From positions 62,001 through 126,000 of the forward strand of contig CAZCKU010000002.1 of assembly GCA_964499365.1 (NCBI GenBank): DNA of 64,000 nt. Direction: 5' to 3'. Below the pieces are notes generated by a model that did no database searches, was not told the origin of the DNA, and saw only the letters and a program-made list of their open reading frames with translations. The translations under genes and the position numbers were made by a program. Below, piece after piece: positions 1 through 9,505 of the stretch; position 1 is the stretch's first letter; every line of letters starts with the position of its first letter. The DNA comes from PALSA-1316 sp964499365 (GTDB lineage: Bacteria > Nitrospirota > Thermodesulfovibrionia > Thermodesulfovibrionales > UBA6898).

Positions 1-457
1 GCATTCTTCCCGAGGTGATGCAGTTCTGCACCATTTCTCTGAAAGCGAAATAGGTATTTCGGGCCATCGACTCCTTTTCAACGAATTCTTCCTGTGTCCC
101 GTAAATATTGCTCTTCGTAAAAAAAATCACCTTGTATTGATTGGGGTTTTTAAGTCCAAATTGCATGAGGTACAGCAGGGCCTGGCGCAGCGTTTCGACA
201 GGGTCCTGAGAAACAGATCTGATCTGCTTCAATTGCGCAGACAAATGTTCGAAAAACTCTTCACAGATGGCAAAAAGCAGATCGTCCCGGTCTCTAAAAT
301 AGAGATAAATGGTGGTAGCCGAATAGCCAATCTTTTCAGCGAGCCTGCGCATCGAGAACTTTTCGTATCCTTCATTGATGAAAAGTTCCCGGGCCGCATC
401 CAGAATCTCCCGGCGAAATTCCTCTTTATTTTTGGCGCTTTTTTCTTTGATACCCAT
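1..457 (-). CDS. TetR/AcrR-family transcriptional regulator (3' end outside window)
   Basis: The minus strand reads MGIKEKSAKNKEEFRREILD and continues through AARELFINEGYEKFSMRRLA and EKIGYSATTIYLYFRDRDDL. This is the classic TetR N-terminal helix-turn-helix, with the Y-F-x-[NR]-[KR]-[ED]-[DE]-L type recognition end. About 152 residues are present and the frame is still open at base 1, so the ligand-binding C-terminus is cut off by the window edge. The family consists of dimeric repressors released by a small ligand; the ligand here is unknown. Inverted repeats directly upstream (487-518) are plausible autoregulatory operators. It is the last gene of the minus-strand string following the trehalose genes, but about 170 bp separate it from the glycosyltransferase remnant, so it may be independently transcribed. 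Confidence 0.9.
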   Translation of the reverse strand, partial: MGIKEKSAKNKEEFRREILDAARELFINEGYEKFSMRRLAEKIGYSATTIYLYFRDRDDLLFAICEEFFEHLSAQLKQIRSVSQDPVETLRQALLYLMQFGLKNPNQYKVIFFTKSNIYGTQEEFVEKESMARNTYFAFREMVQNCITSGRM

Positions 458-486
458 CGGTATTTTCCTGATCGTTCAAGCCAATC

Positions 487-518
487 TTAACAGTGTTAAG
501 TTTTATTAACAGCGTTAT
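487..518. promoter_or_regulatory. Tandem palindromic operator candidate upstream of the TetR gene
   Basis: TTAACAGTGTTAA at 487-499 is a perfect palindrome around a central G. A close copy, TTAACAGCGTTAT, lies at 506-518, 19 bp away start to start. The pair is 30-60 bp upstream of the TetR start codon in an AT-rich stretch, as expected for a self-regulating repressor. Binding is inferred. Confidence 0.5.
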
Positions 519-630
519 ATTAACTATTTAATCAAATATTTGCAACACGGGAAATTTTGGTCAATCGGTGAATCAATCCAATTTCACTGTCAGAATATCC
601 TTGCAGATACTGCACTCAATATCCAGCCAA

Positions 631-1742
631 TCACGATGACGACAATAAACAGGAGAGGAGAGGCAAGAACTTCAAAATCCGTTCGTACAGCTTGTTAAAT
701 GCCTCTATGACGACTCTTTCAAATAAACTAACAGAGGCCTTTTCTGACATTATCAGATAATCAATGTTGTCCGCTGACAAGAAATCCTTCCATTTGCCGG
801 TCAGCTCTCTTACTCCACGCCCGAACCGCTCAATCATCCTGTCGATATTGCTGGACACAGGCTCCAGTCCAACCGCATATTCAAAGCCGTAGGTTGGTAC
901 TGTTTCAGAACCTGCAACCTCTTTCCAGGCATCAGGGTATGTTTCCATAAGGTCGAAAGCAGCACTTACGACCTGGAAAAGCATTGAACTGAGATCAGCG
1001 CAAGGGTCTTTTAGATCGTGGATCTTTGCTCCAAGAAATGACTGTCAAACCTTGAAGCTATTTGGAATTGCCGTTGTGGTCATCCAGATGTTTATTCCAT
1101 AGCTTGCAACGTCTGTTCCCCAGACATCCTTGGCAAGGTAGAATTTAGCCAGTTTCCATGAGAAGCCAAAATCTCCCCCTATTGGCTGTCTTATACGTTT
1201 GCCGTACAAAGCCCCGGTTAAGGGATAAACTATGCTGTTGTTTATAGTCCCGTCATATTTATGCCTGTGATAAAGAGGGGAGACATAATCATACCCTTGT
1301 TCCAAAACCGGCTTTATAAGGAGTTCAATCCATTCTGGAGCGATGCTTCTTAGATCAGAGTCAATAACAGCGCAGGCCTTCACCGAAAGTGCGTCTGCTA
1401 TCTCAAAAATATTCCTGAAGGCGCTTCCCTTGCCGGGCATGCCATGGTACGGGGTAGTGATTTTGAATAAAGTCGGTATTCTGTAATGCAGGAGGATAGA
1501 ATGAAAGTCCTCAACAGTCGCATTCTGCACTACGTCCATGGTTCCGTCAGTAGAGCCACCGTCCGAGTTTACCAGAACACATTAAATATCCGGGAAGTAC
1601 TTTGACACCCCTGCCTGTACGGCCCTTGCAACGTGACCGATGGTACCGGCGTTGTGTAGCTTGGGATACCGACGAGAATATCCGCAGCTCCAATCTGCCC
1701 AATCTTCCCTCTCACGCCATTCATAATGAACGTATTATCCAT
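631..1742 (-). pseudogene. GpgS/GT81-like family 2 glycosyltransferase, decayed
   Basis: Pieces of one glycosyltransferase lie in order on the minus strand from an ATG at 1742. They read DILVGIPSY, then after a 1-nt frameshift NAGTIGHVARAVQAGVSKYF, then an in-frame TAA at about 1583, then VNSDGGSTDGT, and later VIDSDLRSIAPEWI (the DxD-like metal/nucleotide site). Next comes an in-frame TGA near 1046 at KV(*)QSFLGAKIHDLKDPCADL. The fold resembles glucosyl-3-phosphoglycerate synthase or mannosylglycerate-type enzymes. The C-terminus (ILKFLPLLSCLLSSS) does not look native, so a further frame break near 670 is likely. With at least one frameshift and two stops it is non-functional. It follows treY in the same orientation, so a compatible-solute role fits the neighbourhood. 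Confidence 0.8.
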
Positions 1743-1777
1743 GACAATTCATTCCAGGCCTTCAGCTCCAACACATC

Positions 1778-4700
1778 CTAAACACTGATCCTCTCAAGCA
1801 ATGCCACCGGAAAATCAGCAAAGGCCTCCGCGACGAAAAGCACACTGCTTCCGCTCTTCTGTGAAATAGTCAAAATCTCCCCTGTAAATATATTGCGATA
1901 TCTCACGCCCTCATCAGCATAGGGGACTGCGATCACCGTATCTCCCCATATTTCATCTCCACAGGGTGGAAGCAGGCGATCATTGACAATATCTGCCAGA
2001 AATCTGGGCACAGCCACTATTACCCTGTTATTGCCGAAGCGCCTTGCGAAAGAACAGACCCGGTCCGCCAGCTTCCCGAGTATTTCAAGGGGCATATAAT
2101 CGCCGAACTCGAAAATATCCTTCTGTGCGCGTCTAAAGTCCAGCGCCTTTGCGGTGACATAAAGCTTGATTATCCCGTTTTCCATTGAGCGGACTAATTG
2201 TCTCGATAATTCCAATTGACCGATATGCCTTTCATTATGTGACAGTTCCTTGAGCATCTTCTGTCTCAGCTCAAAATCCACCGGACGGCGGTTATCGGGA
2301 TCGACTAGACTGAAGTCCCACAGTTCGTTCCCCTGAAATAAATCAGGCACACCCGGAGAAGTTATCTTGAGCAAGACCTGAGAGAGAGAGTTGAACATAC
2401 CCAAATTCGATATCCCTTTCTGAAAGTCATTGAAATCTTTCAGGAACTCATCGCCGCTGTTTGTTTCCAGAATTCTGTCAATGAAGATGGTAATCGCATC
2501 CTCATAGAGAGGGTCTGGATTGATCCAACTTGTGTTTATCTTTGCCTCTCTTATAGCCTTCAACATGTAGTTTTTTATTCTTTGGCAAAATACAGCGGCC
2601 TCATTTCCTTCGCTGGCCACGACGGGCCAGGCGCCGATAAGTGTCTGATAAAGCAGATACTCTTCGTTCCGGTCGGGGACCTTATCTCCGTTGACCACCA
2701 TCTTTTTCCTGTTGTTAATCCGCCTCCAGACCACAAGGCGTTTGCTCCATTCATCGGGAATCTCAGATAAGACATTTATTCTCGCCCTGACATCTTCGCT
2801 CCGTTTTGTGTCATGCGTTGCTGTTGCTATAAGGGCATGTGGCCAGAACTTTGATCTCTCGATATTCTGTCCGTGAAAGGTCTCAAGAGGAATGCCGAAA
2901 CGCTCCGGCATTCCTCCTACCTCATTTAGAGAGGTTAGCCGGTTATAAATGTAGAAAGCCGTATCCTCAACCCCTTTGGCCATGACCGGGCCGGAGAGCT
3001 GCTGGAATCGCATCACGAATTCCAGCCAAGCCTTTTTGCCGACCTCATCGACCGAATCGTAATAATTAAGCAGAAGAACGTCTTTGATAAACTCGAATAT
3101 CGAGCCGCTCAGTGCAGGATTCTTCCGGCGCGCCCTTGATACCGCTGACTCTATATACTGACGGTCGCGCTCCGTGACGCCGGCAGAAGCGACATAGGTT
3201 CTGTACACCGGGAAGTAAGCGATGATCTCGATGAGCGCATCTGTTAGACTGTTGAGGGTAAAATCCCTCGTGTGGCGATCTGTTTCGGATATCCGGCTGA
3301 GGCGAACACCCAGCGTATTCATTTCACTCGACATGCCAACCTGCATGAAGAGTTTCTTCTTCTCATATGCAACAGCCGGGAAAAGCAGCTTTTCTCTTGA
3401 AAATCGGCTATATATTTCATTGAATGTCTTTGCATGCCGTTGTTCAACAAACAAGCCGTTCAGCGTGTTAAGAAAAACGTAACCGGTAGTGCTGAAAATG
3501 GGCCAGTCCTCGGGCATTCTTTCACTCTTCGTCAGGATTTTCTCTCCGACGATGTAAAACGGCTTGAAATGGGGATCATTGTTAAGAATCGTTTCGTATT
3601 GAGTGAGGATTTCGCGCTCGATCTTGGCAGGTTCGGCATGGATTGCGCTCTCCTCCCGAACGCTGAGACAGGAATCCGGAGGGATTCTTTCCTTCAGATC
3701 CTCAAGGTGCCCAATTCTTGTATGAAGAAAGCAATCCCTCTGCAGCCACCGGAAGTACTCCAACGGATTATATAAACCATCAGGATGGTCGACCCTCAAG
3801 CCCGTAACCTTTCCCTCTCGGATAAACTTGAAAAGCAGGGCATGGATATCTTCATAAACAGAGGGCTCCTCCACGCGAATTGCCGCGAGTTCATTGATGT
3901 CAAAGAATCTCCTGTAGTTGATCTCTTCAGCTGCAACACGCCAATGCGCGAGTCTGTAAGCCTGGCTTCTTATGAGACTATCGAGCATGTCAAAGCTCTC
4001 AGGAACGCCTTTCATTCCGTTAATGGCGATAATATTCTCATCGATGAAATTTCTAACTGCCGATGACTCAGCGTATAGAGATGAGAGCCGTTTTTTTATA
4101 ATTTCCTTCTCGCGACTGCGTTCGATAATCTCACAATGGTCAGTCTCAGTATATGGGGGAAGATGCTCTAGTGCGGTCGTAATGCTCTGCAGTTCAATAA
4201 AATGAGGATTTTCTTCTCCAACCGCGGCTTTGAGTACATCAAGTCCATAGGTCAGGATAGTTGAATAAGTCTTTGGACGGAGCGGGAACTTGTAATCATA
4301 GTATCGCAGGAAAAAGTAACCGTCTTCAAAGGCAACCCGCAGGTCAGCGTCTTCGAGAACTTTCCCATACTGGCCCCCAAGGACCGGAAGAAGAACCTGG
4401 TTCCTTAGCTCTGTTTTGACGGGCTCCCAGTCGACGTCGAAATATGAGGCATAACGGGAACTTGGACCATTCTCCAGGACATCCATCCACCACTCATTGC
4501 CGGGATCCGAAATGCACATGTGATTTGGAACAATGTCAAGAATCAGACCCATGCCGAACTTTCTAATTTCAGAGACAAATTCATCGAATTCGGCTTCCGT
4601 GCCGATCTCTGGATTCAATTTCGAGTGATCCACTATATCGTAGCCGTGAAGACTCCCCTTTCGGGCATGCAGGAAGGGTGAAGCATAGATATCCGTGATG

Positions 4701-4819
4701 CCGAGATCATAGAGATACCCGATGATATGCTTTGCCTGAGAGAATCGGAAATTGCTGTTGAACTGAAGTCTATATGTCGATACCGGAATTCTCGGTGTAA
4801 GTTGTACCTTGTCGTTCAA
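1778..4819 (-). CDS. treY: Malto-oligosyltrehalose synthase
   Basis: This 1013-residue GH13 enzyme rearranges the reducing-end alpha-1,4 bond of maltodextrin into an alpha,alpha-1,1 trehalosyl end, the first step of the TreYZ pathway in the cytoplasm. Visible motifs are the N-terminal STYRLQF, region I LDIVPNHM (about 94-101), the catalytic nucleophile in GLRVDHPDG (Asp344), the acid/base in VGEKIL (Glu426), MAKGVEDTAFY, and THDTKRSEDVRAR of the C-terminal third. The length is longer than many bacterial TreY but within the family range. The start is a TTG at 4819, preceded at proper distance by AGGAGG, and overlaps the end of the GH57 remnant. It is intact and sits just downstream of treZ in the same operon. 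It is flanked by dead genes, so this step was apparently retained under selection or the decay is recent. Confidence 0.95.
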   Translation of the reverse strand: MNDKVQLTPRIPVSTYRLQFNSNFRFSQAKHIIGYLYDLGITDIYASPFLHARKGSLHGYDIVDHSKLNPEIGTEAEFDEFVSEIRKFGMGLILDIVPNHMCISDPGNEWWMDVLENGPSSRYASYFDVDWEPVKTELRNQVLLPVLGGQYGKVLEDADLRVAFEDGYFFLRYYDYKFPLRPKTYSTILTYGLDVLKAAVGEENPHFIELQSITTALEHLPPYTETDHCEIIERSREKEIIKKRLSSLYAESSAVRNFIDENIIAINGMKGVPESFDMLDSLIRSQAYRLAHWRVAAEEINYRRFFDINELAAIRVEEPSVYEDIHALLFKFIREGKVTGLRVDHPDGLYNPLEYFRWLQRDCFLHTRIGHLEDLKERIPPDSCLSVREESAIHAEPAKIEREILTQYETILNNDPHFKPFYIVGEKILTKSERMPEDWPIFSTTGYVFLNTLNGLFVEQRHAKTFNEIYSRFSREKLLFPAVAYEKKKLFMQVGMSSEMNTLGVRLSRISETDRHTRDFTLNSLTDALIEIIAYFPVYRTYVASAGVTERDRQYIESAVSRARRKNPALSGSIFEFIKDVLLLNYYDSVDEVGKKAWLEFVMRFQQLSGPVMAKGVEDTAFYIYNRLTSLNEVGGMPERFGIPLETFHGQNIERSKFWPHALIATATHDTKRSEDVRARINVLSEIPDEWSKRLVVWRRINNRKKMVVNGDKVPDRNEEYLLYQTLIGAWPVVASEGNEAAVFCQRIKNYMLKAIREAKINTSWINPDPLYEDAITIFIDRILETNSGDEFLKDFNDFQKGISNLGMFNSLSQVLLKITSPGVPDLFQGNELWDFSLVDPDNRRPVDFELRQKMLKELSHNERHIGQLELSRQLVRSMENGIIKLYVTAKALDFRRAQKDIFEFGDYMPLEILGKLADRVCSFARRFGNNRVIVAVPRFLADIVNDRLLPPCGDEIWGDTVIAVPYADEGVRYRNIFTGEILTISQKSGSSVLFVAEAFADFPVALLERISV

Positions 4820-5289
4820 GTCTGTACCTCCTTTTGTCCATTCGGCAGCAACGCAGACACATCAAAGAACAACCTTTCACCCAGACTTCTGAAGGAGATT
4901 ATCCATTGCACTGCATCTTCGTCACCGAGGCATGCTCATGTGGTTGTAAGGCTGGGCTATGGCTTTGCCGTCCCCTGAACGCCATGATATGCTTTGCTTG
5001 TCCGCATCGAGGATCGCCTTATAAATGTCCGGGGTGTTTGCTTCCATCCACGAAAGAAGGGTCGGTCCGAAATTGAAGCTGATCATGGCATAGTTGCTCT
5101 AATATACCAAATCCGCGCTTGTCCATCAAGAAGTCGAGAAGCGGTGTTCGGAGCGTGACACTCTGCCGTGAATTGTTCGTTCCACTCCTGGTAAGGATAA
5201 GCTGAACTCTGAATCTCATTAGCCTCAAGCCATGGGTTCTCCCTTGGCGGCTGGTAGAAACGACCATGTATGCAGAGATATCGTTGCAT
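4816..5289 (-). pseudogene. GH57 alpha-amylase/glucanotransferase, internally deleted remnant
   Basis: From the ATG at 5289 the minus strand encodes MQRYLCIHGRFYQPPRENPW then ECHAPNTASRLLDGQARI, a typical start of GH57 enzymes. After a frame change it resumes as FNFGPTLLSWMEANTPDIYK and AIAQPYNHM, the GH57 conserved block, and stops. The remaining 90 percent of the family's length is missing. A short open tail (RSLGERLFFDVSALLPNGQK) runs into the treY start and may be the far end of the original gene or of another one. It begins 2 nt after the treZ stop codon, so it was once an operon member between treZ and treY and probably worked on alpha-glucan. Confidence 0.8.
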
Positions 5290-5290
5290 G

Positions 5291-7159
5291 TTACGTCCCT
5301 GATCTCCTGTAGAGGATTGCGCTGAGCGGCTCAATAGAGACAGTAGAAGGAGAGTCGGAAGCCGTCAAGTATAATGCGGCGTTACCCCCCTTGCCTCCCC
5401 ATTGCTCAGATGATGAATCGACAAGGAGTTCCCAATTACCGACCGGCAGGACAACAGTCACATCATGGGCCTTTTGGTCAAAATTGAGAACACAAAGTGT
5501 CATATCATCCCCCAGCCATCGTATCACGGAAAGGAGTTTCTCTCTCTCATATGTCAGCGCCTTGTCTCTTCCCTTGCCGCCACAGGATAAGGACGGCATT
5601 CGTTTTCTTAAATAAATGAGTTTGCTGTAGAAGCTGAGCAAAAGTGCGTGATTGCCTTCGGTTCTTACCTCGTATCGGAGCTTGGATTTCAGGAATGTCG
5701 CTTCATCCTGCGGGTCGGGCAGATTGTCGCCCCATCCGAATGATGAGAATTCAGACCTTCTCCCTTGTCGGACAGCTTCAATAAGGTCCTGATCTGAATG
5801 GCTCACAAAATACTGAAAAGGCGCTGTCTCGCCGTATTCCTCTCCCATAAAAATAAGGGGAATGTACGGCGAGAGGATTACTGCCGCAGCCGCCAGTTTC
5901 AATCCCTCAAAGGAGAGGGTCCGGCTCAAACGATCCCCGAAGGCGCGGTTACCGACCTGGTCGTGATTTTGAGAGAATACGACAAACTGCTCGGCCGGCA
6001 GGTCTTTCGATGAATTTCCGTGGCTTCTTTTGCGGTACGACGAGAACTGGCCTGAGAATACAAAACCCTCCCTCCATGCTGTCCCAAACTGCGCCATCGC
6101 TCCGAAATCCATATAGTATCCGTTCCGTTCCCCTGTCAGCAGAGAATGCAGGGAGTGGTGATAATCTTCGTTCCACTGGGCATCAAGTCCGTATCCGCCA
6201 TGGTCAAACGGAGTAATCACCCGTACGTTGTTGAGGTCGCTTTCTGCTATCAGATATCTTCTCTTCCCGGAAGAAAGAGCCTCGCGGTGGACGACATACG
6301 AAAGCTTTTCGAGAATGTGGCGTGAGCTGAAATCATAGATGCCGTGGACCGCGTCAAGCCGAAGCGCATCAATGTGATAGTTTCTCAACCAATGCAGGGC
6401 GTTTTCGATGAAATAGTTCCTGACTTCGTCACTATAAGCGCCATCATAGTTGATTGCCGTACCCCAAGGAGTTAAATATTTGTCGGTAAAATACGGCCCG
6501 AAGTCATGTAAGTAGTTCCCTTCCGGCCCCAGGTGGTTATAAACCACGTCAAGGATGACGGCGATACCTTTCTGATGACATGTATTCACAAGCTGCTTGA
6601 GCCCATCTGGGCTGCCATATGAATTCTGGACCGCAAACGGGTATGTTCCGTCATATCCCCAGTTTCTCTCTCCCGGGAACTGAGTTACAGGCATCAGCTC
6701 AATAGCATTGATTCCAAGGTCTACAAGATAATCCAGCTTTTCAGTAGCAGCATCAAAAGTCCCTTCAGACGTGAATGTCCCGACATGCAGTTCATACATG
6801 ATCATTTCGGAGAGAGAAATGCCCGACCAATCCTTATCTGTCCAGGTAAAGGAACTGTGGTTGACAATCATTGAAGGTCCATGGACTCCCTGAGGCTGGT
6901 AAAACGAGGCAGGGTCAGATCTGTCCCATTCATTTTCGAGACGATAAACATAGAGGTTGCCGGGTGAGAGCCCTTCTGCGCTAATCCTCCAGTATCCATC
7001 TGCGTTTTTGGCCATTGGCAATGTCCGCTCATTTGGCATAACGATCTTCACCGCTACGTCCGTCAGCAAGGGAGCCCAGACGGTGAATTCGCACCTGCCT
7101 TCACCAACATACCATGCGCCTATTCCGCTGTTCGACACAATTTCGTTTGTCTGATTCAT
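5291..7159 (-). CDS. treZ: Malto-oligosyltrehalose trehalohydrolase
   Basis: This enzyme releases free trehalose from the maltooligosyl-trehalose made by TreY. It has an N-terminal CBM48/E-set domain (GAWYVGEGRCEFTVWAPLLT), a GH13 barrel with LDVVYNHLGPEGN, the nucleophile in LRLDAVHGI (about Asp269), the acid/base in LIAESDLN (about Glu306) and NHDQVGNRA (about Asp400), and a C-terminal beta domain. The frame is open up to a TTG at 7174, but ATG 7159 (MNQTNEIV) has a GAGGT ribosome site about 9 nt upstream and is chosen, giving 622 residues, a normal length. The gene slightly follows the treT remnant, and treY lies after the GH57 remnant. No treX debranching gene is seen in the window. Confidence 0.95.
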   Translation of the reverse strand: MNQTNEIVSNSGIGAWYVGEGRCEFTVWAPLLTDVAVKIVMPNERTLPMAKNADGYWRISAEGLSPGNLYVYRLENEWDRSDPASFYQPQGVHGPSMIVNHSSFTWTDKDWSGISLSEMIMYELHVGTFTSEGTFDAATEKLDYLVDLGINAIELMPVTQFPGERNWGYDGTYPFAVQNSYGSPDGLKQLVNTCHQKGIAVILDVVYNHLGPEGNYLHDFGPYFTDKYLTPWGTAINYDGAYSDEVRNYFIENALHWLRNYHIDALRLDAVHGIYDFSSRHILEKLSYVVHREALSSGKRRYLIAESDLNNVRVITPFDHGGYGLDAQWNEDYHHSLHSLLTGERNGYYMDFGAMAQFGTAWREGFVFSGQFSSYRKRSHGNSSKDLPAEQFVVFSQNHDQVGNRAFGDRLSRTLSFEGLKLAAAAVILSPYIPLIFMGEEYGETAPFQYFVSHSDQDLIEAVRQGRRSEFSSFGWGDNLPDPQDEATFLKSKLRYEVRTEGNHALLLSFYSKLIYLRKRMPSLSCGGKGRDKALTYEREKLLSVIRWLGDDMTLCVLNFDQKAHDVTVVLPVGNWELLVDSSSEQWGGKGGNAALYLTASDSPSTVSIEPLSAILYRRSGT

Positions 7160-7170
7160 TTCTTCATACC

Positions 7171-7940
7171 TCAAAGATTCAGAATGCTCATCCCCTTATT
7201 TTCGACTGCGTACCAGACAGCGAGATAATCCCTTGCCTGCCGTCTTATAAGAAAATGATTTCTCACATACTCTTTTCCGTTTTCTCCCATTCTCTTTGCC
7301 ATATCAGTATTATTCAGAATATGGCGTATCCTAAATGCCGCTCCCTCAACCGAATGGACAGGAAATCCCGTAACTCCGTGCACAATCTGCAGGAGAATTC
7401 AGCCGATAGCGCCCCCAATAACCGGTTTCCCTTTCCACATTGCCTCGGAAACAGTAAGTCCGAACCCCTCTTTAAGTGATTTTTGAAGGAAAACGGTTGC
7501 AATCCTCTGCAGCGCATTGATATCCCTATCGCTGAAAGGCGGAAGGAAAAGTATATAAATGTCAGGATCATCAGCAGCGTATTGTCTGACCTCATTTAGC
7601 ACAATTTCCCCCTCAGGGTCATCTGTCGCCGGACTTCCGGCAAGAACGAGGATGCAATCGTTATATTTCTTGACCACCTTGTAAGCCTCGATGACTCCGA
7701 CCGGGTCCTTGAAGCGGTCGAACCGCGACACCTGCAGTATCACCGGCCTGTCAACGGGTAGTTGGAGCCTGTCAATTTTCTCCTTTATTTCGTCCTCAGT
7801 CAAGTCCCTATTTTTTTCACTGAGGGGATCAATTGAAGGAGAAATGATGAATTCATCAACAGACATGGCCCGTGCAAATTTTGCGACTGAAAATACGGCG
7901 GCATCATACTGTTCACAATAACGCCGCAAATGATCACTGG
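7171..7940 (-). pseudogene. treT: TreT-like trehalose synthase (GT4), 5'-truncated with internal stop
   Basis: The minus strand carries the C-terminal half to two thirds of a GT4 enzyme: SSDHLRRYCEQYDAAVFSVA, PVILQVSRFDRFKDPVGVIE, VFLQKSLKEGFGLTVSEAMW (the E-x7-E donor-site region), KGKPVIGGAIG, then an in-frame TGA near 7398 where the family has Gly, then ILLQIVHGVTGFPVHSVEGA. The N-terminal domain is gone, replaced by the end of an IS3-type transposase at about 7940. TreT makes trehalose from NDP-glucose and glucose; TreP-type phosphorylases share the fold, so the exact activity is uncertain. It was an alternative trehalose route in the same operon as treZ and treY and is now dead. Confidence 0.8.
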
Positions 7941-8149
7941 AGTTCCCCCCATTTGGTAGACAGTTATAAGCTACCACAGGTAGCCTGATTTTCGTACTCA
8001 TAGGGGCTCATCTGTCCCAGATAGCTGTGACGCCTGACCCGGTTGTAAAAGACCTCAATATAATCGAAGATGTCAGAGCGAGCTTCCTCCCGGGTCCTGT
8101 ATATCTTTCGACCAATCCGTTCCTTTGTCGGCCGTCGCCTGATGGGCAT
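7941..8149 (-). mobile_element. IS3-family transposase (OrfB) 3' remnant
   Basis: The minus strand from about 8101 encodes YRTREEARSDIFDYIEVFYN then RRHSYLGQMSPYEYE, the C-terminal signature of IS3-family OrfB integrases, followed by a stop at 7964 and a terminal stretch containing TGTCTACCAAATGGGGGGAA that resembles an IS3-type end. Only about 200 bp remain, with no catalytic DDE region and no left end. It is wedged between a truncated Kef antiporter and a truncated treT, both in the same orientation, so an IS-linked deletion probably fused two loci. The exact ends are approximate. Confidence 0.75.
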
Positions 8150-8913
8150 ACTCGGATTCCGATATAACCAGACCTGCCAGGAAAGGCCCCGAGGGAGAGG
8201 GAGAGCCCGAACTTCGAGGTCAGATAGGCAATGCCAAGGCAGAGAAGAATGATCGTTGCTATGAAGAGCTCACGGCTTCTTGTATGCACAATGTGATGAA
8301 GAAGCCACGGCACAAGCCACCGGGCGCTCAATAGCACTGCAAGAATAATGAAGGCGGCCTTGCCCTTTTTGAGTGCAATGTCAATCAGGTCAATTGTTGC
8401 TCCTGTCAGTGAAGGTATCAGGAGCATGAGCGGTACAACGCAGAGGTCCTGAAAGATCAATATCCCGACCATCATCCGCCCATATGGAGAGTCTATATCA
8501 CCCTTCTCAGTCAACATCTTAAGCACGATTGCCGTGCTGCTGAGCGCTATGAGAAAACCGAAGAATATGGACGTACTCAGACTTCCGGTTGCAGCGTAGG
8601 ATATGAGAGCGCTCAATCCTATCGTAAGAAAAACCTGTGAGCCTCCACCTACAATAACAGCCTTCTTCATTCTGACGAGTCTTGAGAGGGAATATTCAAT
8701 GCCTATGGTAAAAAGGAGCAGAACAACACCGATTTCAGCCATTCTTTCAACCGCATGGGTATCGCTCAGCAGTGCAAGCCCGTGGGGGCCAATAATGACA
8801 CCGGCGAGGAGAAAGCCGACAAGCGGCGGTATCTTAACCCTGCTAAGGGCAAATACAATGACCGCTGAAACGCTCAAAATAATAACAAGCGATCTGAGGA
8901 TATCTGTTTCCAT
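8150..8913 (-). pseudogene. Kef-type K+/H+ antiporter, 3'-truncated (copy C)
   Basis: The N-terminal seven to eight membrane segments of a CPA2/Kef antiporter are present (PPLVGFLLAGVIIGPHGLAL, LLLFTIGIEYSLSRL, ALSSTAIVLKMLTEKG, VGILIFQDLCVVPLML, LTSKFGLSLSLGAF). At about 8187 one extra T shifts the frame; the shifted frame continues LAGLVISESEYAHQ, exactly as in the two full-length paralogues at 35.7-37.7 and 42.3-44.3 kb, and then breaks off at the IS3 remnant. The rest of the pore and the TrkA-N/TrkA-C regulatory domains are missing. It lies 13 bp downstream of a DUF3124 gene, the same pairing seen in the other two copies. Confidence 0.85.
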
Positions 8914-8926
8914 ACCTGCTTATGCG

Positions 8927-9394
8927 TTATTCGCCAATCTCCCGGCCCTCGCTGACAAAGGAGATGCCCTGGCCGGATTTGCCGCCTATCATGACAGCCT
9001 CGATGATGGGTGCATTTACTTCCCTGTCAGCCTTCCATCGGACGATGAAATTGGATCCGATCCCGCCACTGGTGTCTTTTTCTGTTATGAGGATATGCGA
9101 AGACGCCATGGGGTTAACGGTCAGGGGGGCGCTCAGGTATTTTTTTGTCAGCTTACCGTTTGCGTCATAATAGTCTACCGCCGTAACCGAGACGGGCAGT
9201 TTCAGATCCGTGTTCCGAATCAGAAGCGTTACTGAAAGATCGAATACGGTACCCTTGGGCCCCATAAAGACATGCGGGTACGCAGCTACATACACCGTCT
9301 GACTTTTCTTGAGGATCACCTCTGAGAAAGCATTCCCAGCCATAAAACAGAGTATGACAAATGCGACCATTAAATATGCTGCTCTCTTAATCAT
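8927..9394 (-). CDS. DUF3124 exported protein (copy C)
   Basis: A 155-residue protein with an N-terminal signal peptide (MIKRAAYLMVAFVILCFMAG NAFSE) and a beta-rich body containing QTVYVAAYPHVFMGPKG, LLIRNTDLKLPVSVTAVDYY, LTKKYLSAPLTVNPMASSHI, GSNFIVRWKAD and VIEAVMIG-type ending. These match the DUF3124 family as I know it. Function is unknown and a periplasmic location is expected. It is immediately upstream of a Kef antiporter gene in all three copies in this window, so a role tied to the transporter (a periplasmic partner, for example) is a reasonable inference. This copy is the most diverged of the three but its reading frame is intact. Confidence 0.85.
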   Translation of the reverse strand: MIKRAAYLMVAFVILCFMAGNAFSEVILKKSQTVYVAAYPHVFMGPKGTVFDLSVTLLIRNTDLKLPVSVTAVDYYDANGKLTKKYLSAPLTVNPMASSHILITEKDTSGGIGSNFIVRWKADREVNAPIIEAVMIGGKSGQGISFVSEGREIGE

Positions 9395-9505
9395 GGTATT
9401 CCTCCAGCTGATGATTTTTCTGTGCTTGCCGTCCTGTGGCTTATCTTCTCCTCTTCGAGGTCCCCAATTTATGAAATATGTCCGTTAAGCCAATCTGATA
9501 CCCGT

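Noticed and set aside
137..490. Plus-strand open frame of 117 codons at the window start
   Set aside because: It is antisense to a clear TetR gene on the minus strand that has a start, an HTH and correct codon structure.
1040..1052. Selenocysteine codon in the glycosyltransferase
   Set aside because: The gene also has a frameshift, a TAA stop and a damaged 3' end, so the TGA is simpler to explain as decay.
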